NCBI RefSeq assembly: GCF_009391885.1
Contig: NZ_VZII01000005.1
Coordinates: 62,001-126,000, forward strand
Direction: 5' to 3'
Origin: Pseudomonas sp. MN1F
GTDB lineage: Bacteria; Pseudomonadota; Gammaproteobacteria; Pseudomonadales; Pseudomonadaceae
DNA length: 64,000 bases
Made by a program: the position numbers and the translations under genes. The notes below the pieces were generated by a model. That model was not told where the DNA came from, made no database searches, and saw only the letters and a list, made by a program, of their open reading frames with translations. This document shows, piece after piece, positions 35,878-43,459 of this stretch (its first letter is position 1; every line of letters starts with the position of its first letter).

Positions 35878-36708
35878 TTACTGCAGGTCGACATTCAAGC
35901 TCGGTGTGCCAAATGCCGCCAGCGAGGCGTTGGAGCCGGCGAAATAGCCGCTCCAGAATTGCTGCAACTGCTCCATGGTCTTGCCCGAACGGTAGGCGTG
36001 CTTGACGTCCTGGGTCACCAGTCCGGCGCCAGCGACATAAACGCGGGCCCCCTGCAGGTCGGCGAACAACTGGCGCTCGCCAACACGCTTGAGCTCAGCC
36101 GCCGGGTTGAGGTCACGAATTCGGTTGTTGGCGTAGAAACTCCCGAAGTCACTGTTTTCCAGCATGTCCGACAGCAGCAGGATCACGCGCTCGTCGGCCG
36201 GGCGTGAGGCCAAGTCGTTACCGATGTCGCGCAGCGAATGAAAAATCTCGCTGCGCGGAATGTCCTCGGTCGCCTCACGAAGGGTCTGGACGAAGACCTG
36301 CCCGAATTTCTTGTGCAAGAACGCCTGCTGCTGCGCTAGACACTTGTCGAAAGTACGCAGCGACTGCATGCCGACATCATCACGAACATTACCTGGCAGG
36401 GGTGTATTCAGTTCGCCGGCGAAACGCAGCTGCATGTACTTGCCCGGCACGAATGCCGAGAAACTGTAAAGGCGCAGCTTGTCGCCAGGGCCGACGAAGC
36501 GGTTTACCTGGGCCCAGGCGGCTTTCTGGATGCTCTCGGGCATCGGGATGGTCTGGTCGACGATCACCGTCAGCTCACGTCCGCTGCCCGCCTGGCGGAA
36601 CGCATCAATCCTGGCATGGCCATAGCAGTCGGGAACGTCGTTGCGCTCGCTGGCCTGGGCCAGCGCAGGCAGGCAGAGCAGTGCGGCGAACAAGGTCTTG
36701 AGCTTCAT
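35878..36708 (-). CDS. Exported VWA-like protein of unknown function
   Basis: The 276-aa precursor has a signal peptide (MKLKTLFAALLCLPALAQA). The mature part looks like a von Willebrand A-type fold: an early strand ELTVIVDQTIPMPES at the place of a MIDAS DxSxS (degenerate here) and a later RVILLLSDMLEN strand. Cys residues at DVPDCYG and TFDKCLA may pair. It starts immediately after the stop of the 517-aa membrane protein gene (TGAATG), so the two are co-translated. No named family was recognised; domain assignment is by strand pattern only. Confidence 0.7.
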   Translation of the reverse strand: MKLKTLFAALLCLPALAQASERNDVPDCYGHARIDAFRQAGSGRELTVIVDQTIPMPESIQKAAWAQVNRFVGPGDKLRLYSFSAFVPGKYMQLRFAGELNTPLPGNVRDDVGMQSLRTFDKCLAQQQAFLHKKFGQVFVQTLREATEDIPRSEIFHSLRDIGNDLASRPADERVILLLSDMLENSDFGSFYANNRIRDLNPAAELKRVGERQLFADLQGARVYVAGAGLVTQDVKHAYRSGKTMEQLQQFWSGYFAGSNASLAAFGTPSLNVDLQ

Positions 36709-38262
36709 TCAGACGCCTTCGAAATCTTTCAACAATTTCTGTTCGTCGCGCAGTGCCAGCACCGCACCGAGGTCAAAACCCTTGGCCTGGCAGATGGTGC
36801 GCAACTGCTCGTCGCTGTAGCCCGTCAGGTCCTTGTTGCGCAAGGCGTCAAGGGCTGAGGCAGGCGCGGCGGCAGGCATCTCGGGCAAGGCTTCCCGAGG
36901 CGCCGCGACAACAGCCTGCGGCGCGGCTTCGGCTGGCGCGCGCGGGTCTACCTTGGCTGGGCTGGCAGTGGCCGCCTGGCGGGCATGGCTGTCTTCCTGG
37001 CGAAGGCGCACGAAGGCGTTGAAGTCGCGGTTCTGCGAGGCGTCAATGGCCACCGCCACGTCCGGGTTGGTGGTCGGGCGACGCGACAGCTTCATCTGCA
37101 GCTTGCGCAACTTGTGGTCGGCATGGGCACTGATACGGATGCGCTGGTTTTCCATCCAGCGTTCGAGTTCGTCAGCATTGTTGAAGGCATGCGAATACGC
37201 CCAGGCCTTCTTCGACTCCACACCCGCGAAACCGAAGATCGAGGCCAGCCAGACACTCACTGCCTGGATGGCAATGTAAATGACCGACAGCACGACGAAG
37301 GTGATCAGCGACGCACTGCGGATGGCGTCCATCTTGTCGGTCAGAGTGTTGTCGCTAGCCTGCTGGTTCAGGGTCGCCGAGTCATCGGGCAGCTCGAACG
37401 GGCTGGCTTCGCCCTCGACCTGCTGGGCAAAGATGTCCGGGTTGCCGACCATCTCGGTCTCGATGCTCTTGAGCTGGTAGGCACGAATGCCAAACGCCGC
37501 GCTGGCCATGATCAGCACGACCAGGGCACAACCGATGATCCAGCCGCGCTTGGGCGTGACTGTGTGATTGGTATTGAGGCGCGCGAGGATACGGTTGTAG
37601 TCCTTGGCACCGTTATCGCTGTAGGTATCCTTGATGCGGATACCCGGCAGCTGCTTCAAAGCATTGCTGCCCCGCTCGGGGTCGCTCTCCCACCAGTGCC
37701 GAGCCTTGCTGACCAGGGCGTTATGGTGAATGGCGCGGCCTGCCGCTTCGGCGAAGCCGGCAGAGATGATCGACAGCAAGAACGCCGCCATCCAGCCCAG
37801 GTAGGTCTGGTCGTTGCTCGAAAGGTTCTGGTTGATGAACGGCACCAGGACATAAGCGAAACCGACGGCTTCGAACAGGATAAGCAAGAAGGTCAACACC
37901 AGGACCCAGAGCGGACGTTCACGGCGATCGCTTTCACCGATGGCGTCCAGATACGCTTCGCACTTGTTGTAGTACTCGGCGTTCTTTTCACCGACGTCCT
38001 GGTAATAGTCGTAATAGGCGTCGCACAAAGTGGTTTCGCTAAGTAGCCATTTGCGCTTGTCGGCAATGGTGCTGGCGCGGGCCAGGCGGGCGACCGTGCC
38101 GATCAGCGGCAGGCCGTGCCAGACACGCATGGCGGTATACACCACCTGTTTCCAGTGCATGACGCACAGGATGGCCGCAACCAAGGCCAGCATGACCCCG
38201 GCACTGATCAGCCGGTTGGCCACGACCAATGCCATCAACTCGTTGAAACTGAACGCTTGCAT
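36709..38262 (-). CDS. Polytopic membrane protein of unknown function in envelope cluster
   Basis: The 517-aa protein has five predicted membrane segments (about 15-36, 117-143, 153-175, 239-262 and 317-346). It has cytoplasmic charged stretches and a Pro/Ala-rich linker (about 420-470). A C-terminal 45-residue helical segment, ALDALRNKDLTGYSDEQLRT onward, resembles a small SAP/HeH-like helical module. It lies between the OmpA-type lipoprotein gene (14-bp gap upstream) and the VWA-like gene. No function can be assigned; the operon suggests an envelope-spanning assembly. Confidence 0.7.
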   Translation of the reverse strand: MQAFSFNELMALVVANRLISAGVMLALVAAILCVMHWKQVVYTAMRVWHGLPLIGTVARLARASTIADKRKWLLSETTLCDAYYDYYQDVGEKNAEYYNKCEAYLDAIGESDRRERPLWVLVLTFLLILFEAVGFAYVLVPFINQNLSSNDQTYLGWMAAFLLSIISAGFAEAAGRAIHHNALVSKARHWWESDPERGSNALKQLPGIRIKDTYSDNGAKDYNRILARLNTNHTVTPKRGWIIGCALVVLIMASAAFGIRAYQLKSIETEMVGNPDIFAQQVEGEASPFELPDDSATLNQQASDNTLTDKMDAIRSASLITFVVLSVIYIAIQAVSVWLASIFGFAGVESKKAWAYSHAFNNADELERWMENQRIRISAHADHKLRKLQMKLSRRPTTNPDVAVAIDASQNRDFNAFVRLRQEDSHARQAATASPAKVDPRAPAEAAPQAVVAAPREALPEMPAAAPASALDALRNKDLTGYSDEQLRTICQAKGFDLGAVLALRDEQKLLKDFEGV

Positions 38263-38276
38263 GTGTCTTCCCTGTT

Positions 38277-39020
38277 TCAGGTACGAACCGGCACGAACCG
38301 GGCGGTAAAGGTTTCGCCGTCGCGGCGGGGGTAAAACAGCGCGCCATCGGTGGCCTTGGCGCTACCCTTGCTGAACACCACGTCCATGCAGGACACCGGC
38401 GCTTGCGGATCTTTGAGGAACACCCGGTACAGCACGCGGTCTTCACCTTCATAGGTGTTGGCTACCGCATCGGCCTTGATCAGCGCCTTGCGATTGCCCT
38501 TGGCATAGTCAGTCACTACCTGGATAAACGGCTGGCGATCGACCGCCGCATCCACGCGCAGGATCGACACTGGAGAAATGGTCACCAGGTGACCATTGAC
38601 AGTTTGCGCCCAGACGCGGTTGTTGTAGCCCGGCAGATAATCGGTGGTCGGGTGGCTGTCGAGTGCCTGGCCACTGGCGAGGTTGAACACCTTGCCGCTT
38701 TCGCGTGGCTGGTCGGCCTCGCAGCTGCTCACCGGGATTGTGCTGGCATACGCCGGAGACACCAGTGTGAACCCGCCGCTTTTCGGTGTGATGGTCTGCC
38801 CCAGTGTCCATTGGCTACTGGACACTGCCTCCCCGCCGAAATCGATCAAAGCCCCGCTACGGACAACCATTGCTGGCCCGCTTGCCGCGGGAGCCGCCGT
38901 CTTTTCCGTCGCGTTGGGCCTGGCGGGCAAGCTGGCAGCTGGCTTTGCCTTGGCGGGCAGGTGACTTGACCACCGTCGCCGTGCCGTGGGCCAGGTACTT
39001 GGGATTGTTCTGCTCGGCAT
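38277..39020 (-). pseudogene. C-terminal half of frameshifted OmpA-type lipoprotein gene
   Basis: This frame continues the upstream OmpA-type frame: where the first frame reads VVKSPARQGKAS, this one reads SSHLPAKAKPAASLPARP over the same bases near 38960. From there about 225 residues follow to a proper stop at 38277, including IDFGGEAVSSSQWTLGQTITP and VSCMDVVFSKGSAKATDG. The first 21 codons of the open frame are overlap shadow. Moving from the first frame to this one needs a skip of one base, so one extra base (for instance in ACCTGCCC) or a two-base loss explains it. Sequencing error is possible. Confidence 0.7.
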
Positions 39021-39750
39021 TCACGCGCTTGACCAGTGTGGCGGTGTCGTTGACCTCGACGAACTCGACACGACGGTTCTTGCCACGTTGCATCGGGTCA
39101 CTGTTGTCCGCAACCGGGCGTGAGGCCCCTGCCCCCTGAAAGTACATGCGCTGGCGTGCAATACCCTGCTCGGCAAGGATGCTGGCCACCGCCCGCGCCC
39201 GCCGCTCGGAAAGCTGCTGATTGAAGCTCGCGCTGCCGGTGGCGTCGGTGTGGCCAACCACCAGAATCGCCGTATCGCGCTGGCCGCCGTAGGCGCTGGC
39301 CAACTTGCGCACCTGGCGCTCACCGTCGGGGCTGAGCTGGGCACTGCTGACAGCGAACATGCCCTCATCCTGCACCTGGGCGACGAAACCCGCCTCCTGT
39401 GGTGCAGCACTGGCGGTGGCCGCCGGGGTGTTGAGGGTTTCAACGTCAAGTTGCAGGTGTTCTTCCTGGGCCAGGCTGCGTAAACGGTCGATGCGGTCCT
39501 TGTACGCCAGCGCTGCACCGCAACCGGCGGCTGCACCAATGACCGCACCACCGATAACTGCACCATTGCCCTTGTTGCTGAGCGCCCCTGCTGCCGCCCC
39601 TGCCAGGGCGCCGACCGTGCCGCCCAGCAGGCAGTTGGCCGTGCGGCTATGGGTATGGGAAAACTCTTCGATGCTGGCGCAACCGCTGACGCCGACTGCC
39701 ACGGCAAGGGCTAGGGCCGTGCTGCGCACATTGTATTTTGAAGCTGACAA
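38857..39750 (-). CDS. OmpA-family lipoprotein, N-terminal part (frameshifted)
   Basis: Reading from a TTG at 39750 (GGAGACGGG ribosome site), the product starts with a lipoprotein signal ending in VGVSGCAS. A glycine-zipper segment (GGTVGALAGAAAGALSNKGNGAVIGGAVIG) follows, then an OmpA/MotB peptidoglycan-binding domain (about 125-245) with GHTDATGSASFNQQLSERRA and GKNRRVEF. After ATVVKS the frame runs into an Arg/Gly-rich tail and stops at 38857, while the authentic C-terminus continues in the frame that ends at 38277. The intact protein would be about 490-505 aa. It is the first gene of the three-gene cluster. Confidence 0.8.
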   Translation of the reverse strand: MSASKYNVRSTALALAVAVGVSGCASIEEFSHTHSRTANCLLGGTVGALAGAAAGALSNKGNGAVIGGAVIGAAAGCGAALAYKDRIDRLRSLAQEEHLQLDVETLNTPAATASAAPQEAGFVAQVQDEGMFAVSSAQLSPDGERQVRKLASAYGGQRDTAILVVGHTDATGSASFNQQLSERRARAVASILAEQGIARQRMYFQGAGASRPVADNSDPMQRGKNRRVEFVEVNDTATLVKRVNAEQNNPKYLAHGTATVVKSPARQGKASCQLARQAQRDGKDGGSRGKRASNGCP

Positions 39751-40015
39751 ACCCGTCTCCCGAGCAATCCACTGACTCAGGGCGCCCACCACGCAAAGGC
39801 GCTGGCTGACGTTCGTCCCTGAACGACAAATTTTGTAAAAATGAAAGGCGCGGGGATTTCATCACAGCCATTGACGCCAATACAACGGCGAATATGCCGT
39901 TTACCCCACAATGATGGCAATTTAATGCATGCTGTCATCAAATGGTCACTGCACTGTCGTGAAATACACCGGCCGGGGTGCGTCTGCCTGGCCTCTTCAT
40001 CTTCAGGAATTCACC

Positions 40016-40966
40016 ATGACCGTCGCCGAACAGCTCAGTGCCTTGAGCGCCATTTTGGCTCAGCGCAGCATTCACAGCCTGTTCCAACCGATCGTCTGCC
40101 TCAGCGAACGGCGCATTTTCGGCCATGAAGCCTTGAGCCGGGGCCCGTCCAACAGTCCGCTGCATTCACCCTTGAACCTGTTTGCCATTGCCCGCCAGGC
40201 CGGTCACCTGACCGAACTGGAGGCCGCGTGCCGGGAAAGTGCGTGCCGACGCTTCAGCCAGCAGGGGCTCGACGGCAAGCTGTTCCTCAACATTTCACCC
40301 GAATCGCTGCTGGAACCGCACTACCCTTCCGGGCGCACCCTCAAGCTGCTCGAACAAGTGGGGCTGGCACCCAACCGTGTGGTGATCGAACTGACCGAGC
40401 AGACCCCTACCGACGATTTCCAGCTGCTGTCCAATGCCTTGCATCACTATCGCGACATGGGCTTTTCCATCGCCCTGGACGACCTCGGCGCGGGCTATTC
40501 GAGCCTGCGCCTGTGGTCGGAGCTGCGTCCCGAGTACGTGAAGATCGACCGCCACTTCATCGATGGCATCCACCGCGACCCGCTCAAGCGCGAGTTCGTC
40601 GGCTCCATCCTGCAGATTGCCCGGGCCTCGAAGGCGCAGGTGATAGCCGAAGGGATCGAGCTGCCGGAAGAGCTGGCGGTGTTGACCGAGATGGGTGTGG
40701 ACCTGGTGCAGGGGTATCTGCTGGGGCGGCCGCAGGAGATGGGAGTGCGGGAGAATCAGCAGCTATTGGCGCAGGTGCTGCCCGTGGCTCTGGTCGAGCA
40801 GCCGACGGTGGGCCTGAATGCCACGATCGGGCAAATCATGGCGCTGTTCGGGCGGCATGAGCACCTGGAGTCATTGGAAATTCGCGATGCCGAAGGCATG
40901 CCCTGTGGCCTGGTTCATCGCAATGCATTGCCTGTACCGGCCTCATCGCTGGCAATCCAGCGATGA
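40016..40966 (+). CDS. EAL-domain c-di-GMP phosphodiesterase-like protein, C-terminally truncated
   Basis: The 316-aa protein contains an EAL domain (about 15-250): the signature reads GHEALSRGP, metal-binding residues appear in FLNISPESL, VIELTEQTP, IALDDLGAGYSSL and YVKIDRHFI, and EGIE precedes VQGYLLGRP. A partial CBS-like segment follows (LESLEIRDAEGMPCGLVHRNAL). Close relatives of this EAL-CBS-GGDEF family are about 590 aa; here the reading frame ends ten codons after VHRNAL, inside a perfect inverted repeat. The ATG at 40016 has a CAGGAA site. EAL catalysis may remain, but the GGDEF half is lost. Confidence 0.85.
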   Translation: MTVAEQLSALSAILAQRSIHSLFQPIVCLSERRIFGHEALSRGPSNSPLHSPLNLFAIARQAGHLTELEAACRESACRRFSQQGLDGKLFLNISPESLLEPHYPSGRTLKLLEQVGLAPNRVVIELTEQTPTDDFQLLSNALHHYRDMGFSIALDDLGAGYSSLRLWSELRPEYVKIDRHFIDGIHRDPLKREFVGSILQIARASKAQVIAEGIELPEELAVLTEMGVDLVQGYLLGRPQEMGVRENQQLLAQVLPVALVEQPTVGLNATIGQIMALFGRHEHLESLEIRDAEGMPCGLVHRNALPVPASSLAIQR

Positions 40967-40982
40967 GGCCGGTACAGGCAAT
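40927..40982. repeat. Perfect 26-bp inverted repeat overlapping the 3' end of the EAL gene
   Basis: Arms 40927-40952 and 40957-40982 are exactly complementary, with loop CAAT. The arm contains the CCTGTACCGGCCTC core seen also in the yheU/csrA hairpin region (GAGGCCGGTACAGG). The EAL stop codon lies within the right arm, and the convergent hypothetical gene ends 3 bp beyond it. Confidence 0.95.
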
Positions 40983-40985
40983 TAA

Positions 40986-41354
40986 TCAGGCTGTTTCGGG
41001 ATAGCTGTACTCAAACACCCGAACGACCTCGGAGGCATGCCAGGACGCCGCCTCCATGCCATCTACCGGCCCCGAAAAACGCCCCAGGCGCTCCACGCAC
41101 TCGAAAAAGCCGGTGCGCGGCAAACGGCTGGCACCCTGGCTGATCACCAAGGAGCTGCGCAGTGGCTGCTCGGCGCGGGCATCGAGCACCGCCAGGTACT
41201 CCAGCGCAGCGGTGAGGGTCTGCATCGCCGGGCTGGGCAACTGCAGGCGCTCGATCAGCGCACGGTAAGTGAGCAGGTGGCGTTGACGGCGGGCCAGGTC
41301 AAGCTCGTCCAGCAGGTTTTGCCAATGCTGTCGGCTGATCCTGACCTGGCTCAT
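40986..41354 (-). CDS. Hypothetical protein, downstream partner of PHD/XRE-like gene
   Basis: The 122-aa mostly helical, soluble protein (MSQVRISRQHWQNLLDELDLARRQ...) overlaps the XRE-like gene by 4 bp (ATGA). The C-terminal half has GASRLPRTGFFECVERLGRF and VFEYSYPE. No family was recognised. The tight overlap with a small DNA-binding gene is typical of toxin-antitoxin-like pairs, but no toxin motif is visible. Confidence 0.72.
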   Translation of the reverse strand: MSQVRISRQHWQNLLDELDLARRQRHLLTYRALIERLQLPSPAMQTLTAALEYLAVLDARAEQPLRSSLVISQGASRLPRTGFFECVERLGRFSGPVDGMEAASWHASEVVRVFEYSYPETA

Positions 41355-41689
41355 GATGGCTCGCTCCAGCCGGCCACCCCCAGATGCCAGGCCAGGGCAC
41401 GGCGGATTGCAGCATCCGGCTGGCGCTCGCCCGATTCGATCATGGCCAGGTACGCCGGGCTGACCCCGACATTACGCGCCAACTGCTCTGGGGCGATGCC
41501 TTTGGCCTGGCGCAGTTGCGCCACTTCACTGAACGCTGGCAGGCTGGCTGCCGGGGCGCTTTGTTGCGCTGATTCGCCAGCCACCTCGGCCGGAGCTTGC
41601 CCGGCTGCCCTGAGCAGCGCCTGATACTGCTCCCAGGGCACGACGGCGTACTCGGGCTGACCGTCCCGGCTAATGACCTGAATACCCAT
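41351..41689 (-). CDS. XRE-family helix-turn-helix protein with PHD-like N-terminus
   Basis: The 112-aa protein has an N-terminal antitoxin-like strand/helix (MGIQVISRDGQPEYAVVPWE) resembling prevent-host-death proteins. An Ala/Pro/Gln-rich linker and a Cro/C1-type HTH follow (about 55-105: LRQAKGIAPEQLARNVGVSP, YLAMIESGERQPD). It is the first gene of a two-gene unit and probably autoregulates it. A classic antitoxin role is only inferred. Confidence 0.75.
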   Translation of the reverse strand: MGIQVISRDGQPEYAVVPWEQYQALLRAAGQAPAEVAGESAQQSAPAASLPAFSEVAQLRQAKGIAPEQLARNVGVSPAYLAMIESGERQPDAAIRRALAWHLGVAGWSEPS

Positions 41690-41876
41690 ACAACCCCCTT
41701 ACGTAAGCATTACCGTTTTCGCGCCTGCTACAGGCTTTCGACCAATAGCGAAAGGCAATCGGGCTGCTCCCCTTTCGTTATATCCCATTGTAAGAGATTT
41801 CCGATCAGCGTGCCCAACGTCAGTGCAAGAGAGCGCGATTCTGATGTGCTGTTCAAGTTCTGATGCCGGCGGTTGC

Positions 41877-42497
41877 CTATAGAGAATACTTGTCGTCTTC
41901 CCGAATCGGTTGACCAATGCACCGACCAAAGATATTGGCCAAGTGCCCATCATCACCAAGGTAAGATTGGATATTGGCCGCGACCCACTCTTCGCTATTC
42001 ACACCATCCCAGTTGATGGAGAACCCCGCGTTCACGATGATCCACTCAAAAAGGATACGCTGAGTGCGTCCATTGCCCTCCCTGAACGGGTGCGCAACGT
42101 TCAATGTGCCATAGGCCTCTGCCACCGCTTTGATCAGCTGGTCGCGCGAGTAATCTTCGAACCATCTCGCTGCCGCCATTTTCGAGAATTCTTTCCTGGA
42201 TTCTGGCTCTATGAATTCAGGACTACAAAACCTCGTGCTGCCTTTGCTGATTGCAGCAGTACGTAGTTTTCCCGCCCAGCTGTAGATCTTCGAGAAAAGC
42301 GCGCAATGAATTTGCCTTAGGGATTCCAGGCTATAGGGAGGAGGCACGAACTCTAAAGCGGAAGCCGCGATTGCGCTGAGATAACGCTCGGCATCCTCAA
42401 GGTCTTCAGGATCGCGCAGGTCGAGCAGATTTATGAGTACGTCAGTTCCCGGATAGCAATCCGAGTCTTGTTCAGCACCGTACTTGTCCCTTCTCAA
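41877..42497 (-). CDS. Fic-family AMP transferase toxin (VbhT/FicT-like)
   Basis: The 206-aa protein carries the complete Fic motif HPFREGNGRTQR (catalytic His136) and the flap region SKGSTRFCSPEFI. Small stand-alone Fic proteins of this class AMPylate DNA gyrase and topoisomerase IV and are silenced by a partner with an SxxxEG helix, which is encoded just upstream (4-bp ATGA overlap). The N-terminus lacks its own inhibitory helix, as expected for class I. The gene is clearly more AT-rich than its neighbours, suggesting transfer. Confidence 0.9.
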   Translation of the reverse strand: MRRDKYGAEQDSDCYPGTDVLINLLDLRDPEDLEDAERYLSAIAASALEFVPPPYSLESLRQIHCALFSKIYSWAGKLRTAAISKGSTRFCSPEFIEPESRKEFSKMAAARWFEDYSRDQLIKAVAEAYGTLNVAHPFREGNGRTQRILFEWIIVNAGFSINWDGVNSEEWVAANIQSYLGDDGHLANIFGRCIGQPIREDDKYSL

Positions 42498-42718
42498 GCC
42501 TTGACCAGCTGCACAGCCTTGAGCGCAGCAACACGAGTGGGCAACTTGATTTCACCATCATCTTTAGACACGCAGAATCCCTCAAGCCGAAGGCTGGCTG
42601 CATAGTTGGCTTTGCGATGCTTGGCATACCAGGCTTTCTTGGCTTCCAGACTGAGCTTTTCCATATCTTCGACCTTACGGTTACGTGCCTTCAGATTGTA
42701 GCTGATCAAGGCGTCCAT
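42494..42718 (-). CDS. VbhA/FicA-type antitoxin of the Fic toxin
   Basis: The 74-aa protein MDALISYNLKARNRKVEDME... contains the inhibitory motif SLRLEG (SxxxEG) within NYAASLRLEGFCVSKDDGEI. In class I Fic modules this helix places a Glu in the ATP site of the toxin. The ATG at 42718 has GGGGAAGG about 11 bp upstream; a GTG at 42739 would add seven residues. It precedes and overlaps the toxin gene, the usual antitoxin-first order. Confidence 0.82.
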   Translation of the reverse strand: MDALISYNLKARNRKVEDMEKLSLEAKKAWYAKHRKANYAASLRLEGFCVSKDDGEIKLPTRVAALKAVQLVKA

Positions 42719-42742
42719 TTGGGCAATTGCCTTCCCCACATG

Positions 42743-43180
42743 TCAGTGCGCTTTGCGCTCCAGGCGCAGTGCTTCGGGGGTGTCGGGCAGGCGTTCGACC
42801 ACCCGCAGGCGCTCAGGCGCCTGGCTGTCGCGCCAGGCCTTGAAGCGCGCCAGCTCATCAGCCACGGTCTTCAACACCCAGCCGAGCACGGCGATGTCAT
42901 CGAGAAAACCGACGCCGAGAATCCAGTCGGGGATGGCGTCGATGGGGCTGACGAAGTACAGCAAGCCGGCGACGATGGTCACCAGTGCCTTGGGGCTGAT
43001 GGCGCGGTACTCACCCCGCCACCAGGCCAGGCAAAGCGACTGCAGCAGCTTGACGTCATCGCGCAACTGGCCGATGCGCGGGCCTTTGCGGGCCACTGCG
43101 AACAGCAAGGCCGGCAACCGGCCACGGCTGAGCAGGCGCTCGGCCAGGGGCAGGAAACGGGCGAAATTCCAGGCGCTCAT
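42743..43180 (-). CDS. YkvA family protein (DUF1232)
   Basis: The 145-aa protein has the DUF1232 core LLYFVSPIDAIPDWILGVGFLDDIAVLGWVL (about residues 73-103), a membrane-associated helical hairpin, with a basic N-terminal region. Its function is unknown. It ends 3 bp upstream of the possible GTG of the Fic antitoxin gene, so the Fic module may be transcribed from the YkvA promoter as well. Confidence 0.87.
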   Translation of the reverse strand: MSAWNFARFLPLAERLLSRGRLPALLFAVARKGPRIGQLRDDVKLLQSLCLAWWRGEYRAISPKALVTIVAGLLYFVSPIDAIPDWILGVGFLDDIAVLGWVLKTVADELARFKAWRDSQAPERLRVVERLPDTPEALRLERKAH

Positions 43181-43201
43181 GGAGCCTCCAGCAGGGGAAG
43201 G

Positions 43202-43224
43202 TTATCCACATTTATTGTGGATAA
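43202..43224. promoter_or_regulatory. Inverted pair of consensus DnaA boxes
   Basis: TTATCCACA (43202-43210) and TGTGGATAA (43216-43224) are two exact consensus 9-mer DnaA boxes facing each other across TTTAT, within the larger palindrome GGTTATCCACA...TGTGGATAACC. It lies 20 bp upstream of the YkvA start codon. Whether DnaA binds, or it is simply a hairpin, is unknown. Confidence 0.5.
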
Positions 43225-43411
43225 CCTTGTGAACAGGGCGAAGTTTGTGACGGCGGGCGCCCACAAGGCAAGGGCCCCGGTCAGATCGGGCGTTTTTTAC
43301 ACAGTCGTTTCAGATCCGCAAACGTTTTGCGTCAGAAGCTTCCGGCTTCTTCACTCTGCCCTTGCTCGGACAGTGCCAGCCGCACGAGGTTCGCCGAATG
43401 ATCCCCCACAA

Positions 43412-43441
43412 ACGACAACGCCCCGTCAGGACGGGGCGTTG
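43412..43441 (-). terminator. Terminator of the FKBP isomerase gene
   Basis: ACAACGCCCCGTCAGGACGGGGCGTTGT forms an 11-bp stem (ACAACGCCCCGTC/GACGGGGCGTTGT) with TCGTTTG-type sequence on the minus-strand exit side, 18 bp after the gene's stop. The T-tract is weak. Confidence 0.65.
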
Positions 43442-43459
43442 TGCAGGTACCAGCCGTTA

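Noticed and set aside
38857..39020. Programmed ribosomal frameshifting in the OmpA-type gene
   Set aside because: No slippery heptamer, no Shine-Dalgarno-like stimulator and no clear downstream structure; a simple indel is the better explanation.
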